Shown: positions 55,339 through 64,000 of the stretch, one piece after another
Numbering within the stretch: position 1 is the first letter of the stretch
Layout of the letters: each line of letters starts with the position of its first letter
DNA from: Lolium rigidum
Lineage: Eukaryota; Streptophyta; Magnoliopsida; Poales; Poaceae
Direction of reading: 5' to 3'
Length of the DNA stretch: 64,000 nucleotides
Assembly: GCF_022539505.1 (NCBI RefSeq)
Contig: NC_061513.1
Span: 177,412,017 to 177,476,016 of the forward strand
Translations under genes and position numbers: made by a program
The notes under the pieces: generated by a model
What the model was told of the DNA's origin: nothing
Seen by the model: only the letters and a program-made list of their open reading frames with translations
Databases searched by the model: none

Positions 55339-56910
55339 TGATGACCCACACGTATAGGGGATCGCAGCAGTCTTCGCGGGTAGTAAAACCCAATTTATTG
55401 ATTCGACACAAGGGGAGACAAAGAATACTTGAAAGCCTTAACAGCGGAGTTGTCAATTCAGCTGCACCTGGAAACAGACTTGGTCGCAAGATTTTATCAG
55501 TAGTAACGGTTTTATAGCAGATAGCAGTAGTGAAATAACAGCAACAGAGTAACAGAGACAGCAGTAGTGATTATAGTAAACAGCAGGATTAAAATACTGT
55601 AGGCACGGGGACGGATAACGGGCGTTGCATGGATGAGAGAAACTCATGTAACAATCAAGTAGGACATTTGCAGATAATAATAAAACGGTGTCTAAGTACA
55701 AAGCAATCAATAGGCATGTGTTCCAATTATAGTCGTATGTGCTCGCAATGAGAAACTTGCACAACATCTTTTGTCCTACCAGCCGGTGGCAGCCGGGCCT
55801 CAAGGGAATCTACTGGGATATTAAGGTACTCCTTTTAATAGAGTACCGGAGCAAAGCATTAACACTCCGTGAACACATGTGATCCTCACATCACTACCAT
55901 CCCCTCCGGTTGTCCCGATTTCGTCACTTCGGGGCCATTGGTTCCGGACAGCGACATGTGTATACAACTTGCGGGTAAGACCATAAACAATGAATATCAT
56001 GATGAAATAATAACATGTTCAGATCTGAGATCATGGCACTCGGGCCCTAGTGACAAGCATTAAGCATAACAAGTTGCAACAATATCATCAAAGTACCAAT
56101 TACGGACACTAGGCACTATGCCCTAACAATCTTACACTATTACATGACCAATCTCATCCAATCCCTACCATCCCCTTCAGCCTACAGCGGGGAATTACTC
56201 ACACATGGATGGGGGAAACATGGCTGGTCGATGGAGAGGCGTCGGTGGTGATGATGGCGATGATCTCCTCCAATTCCCCGTCCCGACGGAGTGCCAGAAC
56301 GGAGACTTCTGGCTCCCGAGACGGAGTTTCGCGATGTGGCGGCGTTCTGGAGGGTTTCTGGCGACTTCGACTTCTCCCCGTGCGTTTTTAGGTCGAGGGC
56401 GATAAGTAGTCCGAAGGAGGGCGTCGGAGGCCGGCTGAGGGGGCCACACGCTAGGGCCGCGCGCCCCCCTCCTGGGCCGCGCCGCCCAAGGGTGTGGGGC
56501 CCTCGGGCCTCCACCTGACTTGTCCTTCTGGCTCCGTAAGTACTCTGGGAAAATAGGGCCTTCTGTATAAATTCCGAGGTTTTTCCTGAAAGTTGGATTT
56601 CTGCACAAAAACGAGACACCAGAACAGTTCTGCTGAAAACAGCGTTAGTTCGTGTTAGTTGCATCCAAAATACACAAATTAGAGGCAAAACAACAGCAAA
56701 AGTGTTCGGGAAAGTAGATACGTTTTGGACGTATCAACTCCCCCAAGCTTAGCTTATTGCTTGTCCTCAAGCAATTCAGTTAACAACTGAGCGATAAAAG
56801 AACTTTCACGAACACATTTGTTCATATGATATAAATATTCTCATGCTATGGCTAACACTTAGGCAGTTCATAATAAGATGCATGCAAATAAGATCATCTA
56901 ATAGCTATGT
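55339..56910 (-). mobile_element. 3' LTR and polypurine tract of a minus-strand Athila-like element
   Basis: On the minus strand the LTR runs from TGATACGTCCAAAACGTATC (56,736) to TATACGTGTGGGTCATCA (55,339), 1,398 bp. Its inner side (56,737-56,755) is purine-rich on the minus strand (AAGCTTGGGGGAGT), which is the polypurine tract. So this is the 3' LTR, and the body lies to the right. Only about 170 bases of body are seen before the Tat-type element starts at 56,911. Confidence 0.8.
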
Positions 56911-57633
56911 TGTTGGGGGGATGACCCCCCGGTATGCCAAAGGCATGCCAAACCGGATGGTTTAAGCCATCAAGATACCGGTTTAATGTTCGTATCGGAG
57001 CGCAGAGATAAGAAATTAGCTAAGTGAGGCTAAGCCGGTATCCCAAAAGGGGTATGCCGGAACCGGGTAAAGAAGATACCGAGCTACCGGAAAGAAGAGC
57101 ATGTCGGCAGGACTGGTCAAAGATTCTCTCCAGAGCTAGAAGACAAAGATGAGCTAAGCAAGGTAGCTTTAAACGAAGGGCTGACGATAAAGAGGAGGAT
57201 GACGGTCAAAGAAGCCGGAGGACGTCAGCCTCCCTGATTAAAGAAGACCCCGGTGTCATCTATGATTAAAGTAGCTTTGTAAAGTAGTTTGTCTAGTCAA
57301 AGATGCCATTAGGGTTTCTTGCCCTGTAAGCCACCCTCTCCCCTATATAAGGAGAGGGGCAGCCCTCTTCACGGGCACGGATGAAGAGAGCTAGGTTTAG
57401 ACGAACACATGTACCGAGAAACCCGTAACTCTGTTGAGATCAATAAAGAAGATGATCTAGAGCGAGTTCTTCCTTATGTCTTTCTTCTTCAACCTCTAGC
57501 CTTGGCTAAGTTCTTGAGGAAACTATCCGGAAGTTCATCCCATCTAATCACAAACCCTCCCCCGAATCCTCTAGCGTCCATTCGGCCCCAACTTAAGCCA
57601 TCCTATGGCATCTGTCTGTTCACCACGACGACA
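56911..57633 (+). repeat. 5' LTR of the right-hand Tat-type element
   Basis: 723 bp, from TGTTGGGGGGATGACC to CCACGACGACA. The TATA box is CTATATAAGG (about 57,343-57,352). There is no second copy in the window, so the left boundary rests on the TG...CA ends and the primer-binding site. Confidence 0.8.
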
Positions 57634-57635
57634 GT

Positions 57636-57653
57636 TGGCGCCCACCGTGGGGC
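57636..57653 (+). other. Primer-binding site, tRNA-Lys type
   Basis: TGGCGCCCACCGTGGGGC is complementary to the 3' end of plant tRNA-Lys (CTT) including CCA, as far as I know that tRNA. It starts two bases after the LTR end. Confidence 0.8.
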
Positions 57654-59700
57654 ATGAAGTGGCGCTTGCTGGAGTACATATTCGGGCGGGCATCCTCGAG
57701 GTCGCCGGCGAGCGGACAGTGTCTGCGCTCGTCCAGCGCTTCTACTCCATCGACTTCATCAACGACAAAGCGGGCTGCTTCGCCAACGGCGGCATCTTCC
57801 CCAAGAACGGCCGCACCATGGAGTTCGGCAGCCACCGCGTCTACTTCGGCACCGTCCCTGTACGCCAGCGCCTCTCGCCGGTGCTGGTGGCACCAGACCC
57901 GCCAAGGTGGCTCTGTGCTGGCCGCGCCGCCGGCAGCGTTGAGGTAATGATGACCGGTGTGGTTGGTGCAGGCAAGGAAGCTGTGGATGAGGGTGCTGGT
58001 CGTGCGGCTTCAACCCGCGCGGCCAAGCCACCGTTGGAGCGCGACACTGGCGCTGCGGGAGCATCATCCGCACCACCGGCAACACCACTCCAAGCGGCGA
58101 TGTACGTGCTGGCAACGCCCATCGCGCAGAACATCGACCCGGCGGCGGCTCAGGCGGAGCTAGAGGCGCAACGCCAGAAGCTGCTCGCGAACGGCGCCGA
58201 CATCGTCCGGGCGCAGCGCGAGCTGAACCTAACGTTACCTGAGTACAACGCTGCCCATGGCTTTGCTTCTGTTAGCGCTCATGCTGCTAGGATACCGGAG
58301 AACCGGCTTAAAGCTCGCAATCTAGACCAGGATTTGCGTAAGGAAATTCTTGCCGGCAAAAGCACCTCTGCATCTGTGAGTATCGTAGAAAAACCTAAGT
58401 ACAGCAGCCCGGATAAAACTATAAAAGCTGCTAAGGCCGCAGTAGAACTGTGTGACTCGCTTTCCGGGGATGCTTTAGCGAAACAGCAAGAGCGTGTTAG
58501 AGAGCTGCTGGAAACTATCGAGCAGCAAAATGCTGAGCAGCTAGCTAAACTGAACAAGGTTGTGGCCTCAAAGTCCGCGCGTTCAACAAAGAATGCCGGA
58601 AGCAAGTCCCATGGGCAGGCCTCATCCCCCCATCCGGACAGAAGAAGAGAAAAAGAAGTGAATGCGCAGCAGATGACTGTGTACGATCCGGTTCTTGCCG
58701 GAAAGCAACAAGCCGGGCAACACGATGCCGGTAGAAAAAGCCAAGGGGCAGATCGAGGCTACGCCAAAGGAGGCTATGCCGGAAACAATCATGCCGGTAA
58801 ATATGAAACCGGGCAAAACTATCCAGCTGCAAGGGCAGCGTATTATGATGAGGAGATGCCTCCACCGAGGTACCGGCAGGCAAGGGCCGCGTATGATGAT
58901 GAGGAGATGCCTCCACCAAGGTACCAGCAGGCAAGGGCCGCAGTACCGGAACGTTACGATGAAGCTGACTCAACAAGACTCACCGCTTACCGGAACCCAT
59001 TGGGAGAACGCCTGGGAGAAAGGAACCTGCCGGAACGGGATGCCAGGCACCGTCTGGACAGAGTGTACCTGTCTGAAATGATTGAGGCAGAGGGTCCGCC
59101 AGGTCCAAAGTGCTTTGGCCCAAGGATCATGAAAGAGCAACCACCAGTTCGCAACTTTCAGTTGCCCCGTGACACCAAAACATATGATGGCACCACTAAG
59201 CCGGAAGATTGGCTCGCAGATTATGTGACCGCGGTATACGTCGCTGGCGGCGGAGGAACCGTAGCCGGAGGAGGAAACCGGCGTTGGGCTGTGAGAATTG
59301 TACCATCGTTCTTGGTAGGACCGGCAAGAATCTGGCTAAACAACTTGCCGGCAGGAAGCATAAATGGTTGGCTGGACTTTGAGGAAGCTTTTGTGAGCAA
59401 CTTCCGCAGCACCTACTGAAGGCCAAACAGGCCTCAGCAGCTCGCTTTGTGCTTGCAGCGCCCGCAGGAAACAGACCTGGATTACCTGACCCGGTGGAAC
59501 TCTGTTCGAAACTCTTGTGAAGGGGTGATAGAGGCACAAGCCATCGCTTGGTTTAGCCAAGGATGCCGGCGAGGTTCGCCTTTGTGGCAAAAGCTGCAGC
59601 GGAACATGCCAACAGCTTTGGCGGAGATGATACGTGTGGCGGATAGCTATGCGTTGGGAGACCCAACGCAACCGGCGGTACAAGCTGAACCGGAACAACA
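57654..59700 (+). pseudogene. gag of the right-hand Tat-type element (one internal stop)
   Basis: The coding frame is open across the LTR boundary. The first in-frame ATG after the primer-binding site is at 57,818 (MEFGSHRVYFG); the true start is uncertain because homology-like sequence extends upstream (LEVAGERTVSALVQRFYSID). There is an Ala-rich stretch, a long coiled-coil-like segment (about 58,390-58,570), and two repeats YDDEEMPPPRYQQARA (about 58,840-58,945). The gag core is KTYDGTTKPEDWLADYVTAV, VPSFLVGPARIWLNNLPAGS, then a TGA stop at 59,417-59,419, and LQRPQETDLDYLTRWNSVRN. Apart from that stop the frame is intact. It would form the particle. Confidence 0.85.
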
Positions 59701-61105
59701 AAACCCGCCTCAGCAGCGCCAGGAACAATACCGGGACAACCGGAACAACAAAAGAAGGGAGGATTTCCCAGATCGAAGGTATGGTTCGAAGAAAGTTGCT
59801 GCTGTGCAAGAAAACTCTGATGCCAGCGGCAGCCAGAGGCAAGGAACTGGATCGCAGCCATGGGCAGGTCCTAAGAAACAATGGGTCGAAAAGAAACCCT
59901 GGGGCCAGAAAAAGAATTGGCAAGAACCCGCAAAATACACCATGGAAGCCGCCATGGATCAACCTTGCCGGTGGCACACGCCGAATCCGGCTCACCCGTC
60001 AAACCACTTGACAAAGGACTGTACCTGGACCAAGTACTTGATGCAAAAGGGAGCAGTAAAAGATGCGCAGGCACAAGGGTGCAACACGATGATGCCACCA
60101 CCACAAGATATGCCGCGCCAGCAACAACTACCACCACCACCACCGCTTACCGGAGCAAACGCTTTACCGGTACAGCCTCAGCCAAACAGGCAGCAGTATC
60201 AGCAAGTCAATCAGGTGGGAGAAGGCCATGGCCAACCGCCTCCACCGGCACCTTTGGGCCGGAATGTTTACGAGGATCCAGACGTGTGCTGTGTCGTGTT
60301 TGTCACTGAGCCGACAGACAAACAAAGCCTGTGCCGCCATTCCATGGAAGTGAACACGGTAATGCCAGCAGTGCCAAAATACATGTTGTGGTCAGATCAG
60401 GAACTCACCTGGTCGTTCAAAGATCACCCCAAAATCATGCCGAATCCGGGTGGTTACACTCTCGTGGTGGACCCAATCATGAAGGGACTAGTAAGTCGCG
60501 TCAAATTCAGCAAGGTGCTGATAGACAATGGGAGCAGCATAAACATAATGTACCGGCACACCATGCATACGCTAGGCATAACAGAAAATATGCTTCAGCC
60601 AACTCGCACAACGTTCCATGGAATCGTTCCGGGTTTGTCCTGCGCACCGGTAGGAAAAGTCCGGGTGGACGTATCGTTTGGAGGACGTGACAATTGCCGG
60701 GTTGAAAACATTGAGTTCGAGGTGGTGGACTTAGATAGTCCGTACCATGCACTGCTGGGGAGACCGGCACTGGCGGCCTTCATGGCCTCGACCCACACGG
60801 CGTATCTCAAGATGAAGATGCCGGCACCTCGTGGACCCTTAACCGTGGTGGGAAACTATAGAATCTCACTGGAAACGGCCTCTGCCGGATCGAACCTGGC
60901 AGAATCGCTGGTGATCGCGGAGGAGAAAAGGAGGATGCAAATCACGGTTGCGCTGGCTCAATCCTCACAATTGAGCTTAGCGGCGATGAGTGAAAGTTTG
61001 AGCGCTCCAGCGTTCAAGCCGACAAAGGAAACAAAGGACATCGTGCTGGATCCGGCTTTCCCTGAGCGCACCGTTCGTATTGGTGCCGACCTCAATGAAG
61101 CATAG
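59701..61105 (+). pseudogene. Linker and aspartic protease of the right-hand Tat-type element
   Basis: Same frame as gag. A Gln/Asn/Lys-rich linker includes a Cys/His segment (CRWHTPNPAHPSNHLTKDC, about 59,965-60,025). The protease follows: FSKVLIDNGSSINIMYRHTM (about 60,507-60,565) with DNG at the active site, as common in Tat-type proteins, then VGKVRVDVSFGG and SPYHALLGRPALAAFMAST (about 60,735-60,795). The domain ends before a TAG stop at 61,103-61,105. No indel is evident. Confidence 0.85.
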
Positions 61106-61560
61106 GAAAGCGCTCTCGTCAGCTTCCTCCGTGAGAATTGGAATATCTTTGCCTGGTCTACTGATGACTTGGTAGGTGTTCCGAGGGATCTGGCTGAGCA
61201 CTCTCTGAACGTCCGGAAGGATGCCAAGCCGGTGCGACAACCTTTGCGCCGGTTCGCTGAAGACAGGAGGAAGATTATCGGAGAGGAGGTGATGAAGTTG
61301 TTGGTTGCCGGTTTCATTGTGGAAGTCACGCATACTGAGTGGCTGGCCAATCCGGTAATGGTCGAAAAGAAAAAAGATGAGAACCTGGAGGCAATAGCTC
61401 CAAAGGTGTGGCGCATGTGCATCGACTACACCAACCTCAACATGGCCTCATACTGGTTTCACGTGCAAAAGATTGCCGGATTCTTCGAAGGGTGTGAGTT
61501 TCACCATGTGCCGCATGCAGAAAATGAAGCCGCGGATGCTTTGTCAAAGCTAGGTTCGTC
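61106..61560 (+). pseudogene. Reverse transcriptase start fused to RNase H end by in-frame deletion
   Basis: The frame continues after the TAG with the usual RT entry: FAWSTDDLVGVPRDLAEHSL, GEEVMKLLVAGFIVEVTHTE, WRMCIDYTNLN (to about 61,442). Instead of the palm and catalytic YxDD, the next residues are SYWFHVQKIAGFFEGCEFHH and NEAADALSKLGSS, the C-terminus of RNase H. About the whole polymerase palm, thumb and most of RNase H are missing, yet the frame is kept. The short AACATGGCC at the junction may represent microhomology. This copy cannot reverse-transcribe on its own. Confidence 0.88.
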
Positions 61561-63070
61561 TAGGCAAGAAATTCCTCCCGGAATAGCCCTAGCGCACTTA
61601 AGAGTACCATCGATCAAACCGAGTCCGGAGTCGGAATCAATTTTCGTACCGGAATCACATGTTGTACCAATGGATGTTGATGAAGGAAACCCGGGGACTG
61701 TACCGGCAAGCTCGGGGACTGCTGTGCCTGTACCGGAAGAAACAATGTTGGTGGACAGCATGGACATAGACATACCGGTGTTCCTAGTTTGGGAGGCACC
61801 ATCGTGGGTTGAACCTATTAAGGAATTCCTGATCAACGGCACCTTGCCGGTTGACGAAAATGAATCGAGAAGGATCCAGAGGAGGTCCAAAGCCTACACC
61901 ATCATTAATGGCGAGGTGTACAAGAGAAGTGTTACCGGTGTCCTCCAAAGGTGTGTGGAACCGGAAGAGGGAAAAGAAATGCTCGAGGAGATTCACCGAG
62001 GGGAATGTGGGCATCACGCTTCGTCAAGGGCGCTGGTGGCAAAAGTGTTCCGGCATGGGTTCTATTGGCCCACGGCTTTGGAGAACGCGGAGGATCTGGT
62101 AAGAAAATGCAATGGGTGCCAGAGGTACGCCAAGCAAAATCATACCCCAGCCTCCGGCTTAAAAACAATACCGCTAACTTGGCCGTTTGCCGTTTGGTGC
62201 CTAGACATGGTTGGCCCATTCAAAACCGCAAGGGGAAACATGACCCACATCTTGGTTATGGTGGATAAATTCACCAAGTGGCTAGAGGTGAAACCCATTA
62301 CAAAGTGTGATGGGCGCACAGCGGTGAAGTTCTTAAAAGATGTTATTTTGCGGTATGGCTACCCACATAGCATTATCACTGACAATGGCACAAATTTTGC
62401 TCAAGGTGAGTTCAAGAGATTTTGTGAAGACAACAACATCCGGTTGGATTTGTGCTCAGTCGCACACCCACAAGGCAATGGCCAAGTTGAAAGAACAAAC
62501 GCTTTGGTACTCTCCGGTATCAAACCAAGACTCATTGATGCGGTGGAAAAGTCGCCGGGGTGTTGGCTCGATGAGCTACCATCAGTGCTGTGGAGTATAA
62601 GAACAACTCCAAACCGGTCTACCGGATACACTCCATTTTTCATGGTTTACGGAGCAGAAGCGGTCATACCAACCGACATTCTCCATGACTCACCAAGGGT
62701 GCAACTCTATACCGAAGAAGAGGTAAAAGAGGCCCGAGAAAACGATGTGGACTTGCTAGAAGAAGCAAGAGAGTTAGCTTTGGCAAGAACAGCCATTTAC
62801 CAGCAAAACCTCAGACGCTATCATAGCCGGAAGGTTAACCCAAGAGTGTTCCGGGAAGGAGACCTAGTGCTACGCCTGGTGCAGCTCACTGAAGGCCGGC
62901 ACAAGCTTTCCCCTCCATGGGAAGGGCCTTTCATTGTGAGCAAGGCTCTCCACAATGATGCCTACTACCTAATTGATGCACATGAATGGAAGAAAGGAAA
63001 GGCGGACAGGTCCGGAGAGGAGACCAAGCGTCCATGGAATGTAGCTTTGTTGCGTCCTTTCTACTCTTGA
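61561..63070 (+). CDS. Integrase of the right-hand Tat-type element
   Basis: Uninterrupted frame to the stop at 63,068-63,070. After an acidic linker come the zinc-binding HHCC region (HRGECGHHASSRALVAKVF, CNGCQRYAKQ, about 61,990-62,145) and the catalytic core with Asp in CLDMVGPF (62,204), Asp in TDNGTNF (62,381) and Glu in NGQVERTN (62,489). The last two are separated by 35 residues, as required. The C-terminal part, YHSRKVNPRVFREGDLVLRL and PPWEGPFIVSKALHNDAYYL, matches the usual GPY/F-type module. It would integrate element DNA into chromosomes. It is translated only as part of a polyprotein that has two upstream stops, so expression is doubtful although the domain itself looks intact. 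Confidence 0.88.
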
Positions 63071-63787
63071 AGTTGTGGTGTAAGAAGTTCCTTTTTGTAC
63101 CTTATTTGCTATGAATAAAAGATGTCGAAACCTCGAATGAATCTCGGGGACTACCCCACTAAGGTTGCATGTAACTTGTTTATTTTTTTCAGTTTACCGG
63201 TTGCTTATTGAACGTTTTTTCTTTCCGGTTTAGTAGTGTGCTAAACCCTACCGGAGTCTTCGACTCTGCTGCTGTCCGCAATCCGGCTTCATGGCAAGCA
63301 AGATAAACCGGTTGGGGATAAGCACATGAACTACGGAAAGGGAGAGCAGGAAAGAACAATCCGGAAAGATTTAACTAACCCCGGTTATACCGGTTTTTTG
63401 CAAAAATTTCGAGTTATTTCTAAGTTCAAGAAAGTGCTTGCTTGGTAAAAGAACTTTGCGCTCATATGCCAAAAACGCCCAGAGAAGGTAGGCAGCGCCA
63501 AAGCAAAAGAACCAAGTGTGCATCGAATTGGATGCGGAAACAATTTCGGAATCATTGCAGTGCAAGGCAAAAATCGAAACGATAAGCAAAGTGCTAAGTA
63601 GCAAACCAACATCACTTAATAAGTTACCGGTGTACAAGACACCGGCATAAATTGTTGCATCACAAACCGCAAGGAGGAGTTTTATCTTACACTATAAACC
63701 CCGGCATACCGGGGTAGAATTTAACAGACAATGTTTTCAAGTCAAACAGGGCAGGCCTATCACAGGTAACCAGTTGACAAGGTAATT
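63071..63787 (+). other. Non-coding stretch between pol and the antisense gene
   Basis: No convincing frame. Recurrent CCGGT/ACCGG motifs match the composition of the rest of this element. Confidence 0.6.
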
Positions 63788-64000
63788 TCAAGCAGCAGGG
63801 GCATCAAGTGGAGCAGCACCGGTCTCGGGGGCTTCAGGGGGAGCAGCGCTGGCCTCGGGAGCTTCCGGCGGCACATCCTCGGCATCCTCATCTTCATCTC
63901 CCTCTTCTTCTTCCTCGTCGCTGAGGTAGTCCTTGACATCAGGAGGGGGAGGGATGAAGGTGCGGACCTCGGCATACTCAGCGAGCCGGTAGGCCCGATC
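63788..64000 (-). CDS. C-terminus of the antisense gene (partial)
   Basis: A minus-strand frame without an internal Met enters from the right edge and ends at a stop at 63,788-63,790. It reads DRAYRLAEYAEVRTFIPPPP, then VKDYLSDEEEEEGDEDEDAE and a Pro/Ala-rich end. Such acidic tails close the antisense genes of Tat elements (compare 11,662-14,874 and 33,453-41,757). The identity of the upstream domain cannot be seen. Confidence 0.6.
   Translation of the reverse strand, partial: DRAYRLAEYAEVRTFIPPPPDVKDYLSDEEEEEGDEDEDAEDVPPEAPEASAAPPEAPETGAAPLDAPAA

Larger units (their letters stand above)
56911..64000 (+). mobile_element. Tat-type Gypsy element with deleted reverse transcriptase (continues past window)
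   Basis: The 5' LTR is 56,911-57,633. The primer-binding site for tRNA-Lys follows, then a polyprotein frame to 63,070, a non-coding stretch, and an antisense gene from 63,788. The 3' LTR is outside the window. Gene order, protease type and antisense gene place it in the Tat lineage. It interrupts the minus-strand element at 55,339-56,910. Confidence 0.88.

Noticed and set aside
57605..57653. gag start codon at 57,605
   Set aside because: This position lies within the LTR and primer-binding site; a start there would not be used by the genomic RNA.

Overview
This is plant nuclear DNA from a grass, most likely a Triticeae genome (wheat, barley, rye or Aegilops type). The evidence is the density of nested LTR retrotransposons, the grass-type Athila-like and Tat-like families, and the GC-rich codon use of the one convincing host gene. 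There are no rRNA, tRNA, CRISPR or prokaryotic features. The species cannot be named from this window. Two runs of exactly 100 N (24,333-24,432 and 51,056-51,155) are assembly gaps of unknown true size.

Left part (1-9 kb). A truncated minus-strand Athila-like element (1-938) is followed by unassigned GC-rich DNA flanked by an unusual inverted duplication. Next comes a PIF/Harbinger-type element with TTA target duplication (2,435-4,189) that carries only the Myb-like accessory gene. A single-exon F-type cyclin gene on the minus strand (4,429-5,481, with a TATA box and poly-A signal) is the only clear host gene. It is followed by a LINE 3' remnant, a possible orphan terminal exon, and the C-terminal part of a MuDR/MULE transposase.

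Central nest (8,978-46,523). A minus-strand Copia element with short LTRs sits inside the MULE transposase. It was hit twice. A 6.7-kb internally deleted Tat-type Gypsy element (9,779-16,519, TSD GATAC) carries an antisense plant-mobile-domain gene. A second Tat-type Gypsy element (17,316-43,337) has a gag on the plus strand and an antisense, spliced PF04195-type gene. That element contains further insertions: an LTR fragment, a truncated Tat copy cut by the gap at its protease active site, two minus-strand non-autonomous Athila-like elements nested in one another, and a complete 6.4-kb non-autonomous element (34,992-41,404, TSD ATGAT). The pol genes of the 17,316-43,337 element and of the truncated Tat copy are absent and would have to lie in the gap.

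Right part (46.5-64 kb). The MULE tail is followed by a degraded L1-type LINE ORF1, a CACTA-like end that runs into the second gap, a truncated plus-strand Athila-like element encoding a protein with a hydrophobic tail, the 3' LTR of a minus-strand relative, and a Tat-type Gypsy element (56,911 to beyond 64,000). This last element keeps one reading frame across gag-protease-integrase apart from two stop codons, but has lost most of reverse transcriptase and RNase H by an in-frame deletion. An antisense gene begins at its 3' end.

Most coding sequence is therefore selfish and largely decayed. The points that stand out are the antisense spliced genes in three Tat elements, a conserved splice-donor and hairpin module in one LTR family, a shared palindrome at the LTR ends of several Athila-like families, a shared hydrophobic protein tail in non-autonomous elements, and signs that the first gap hides many kilobases.
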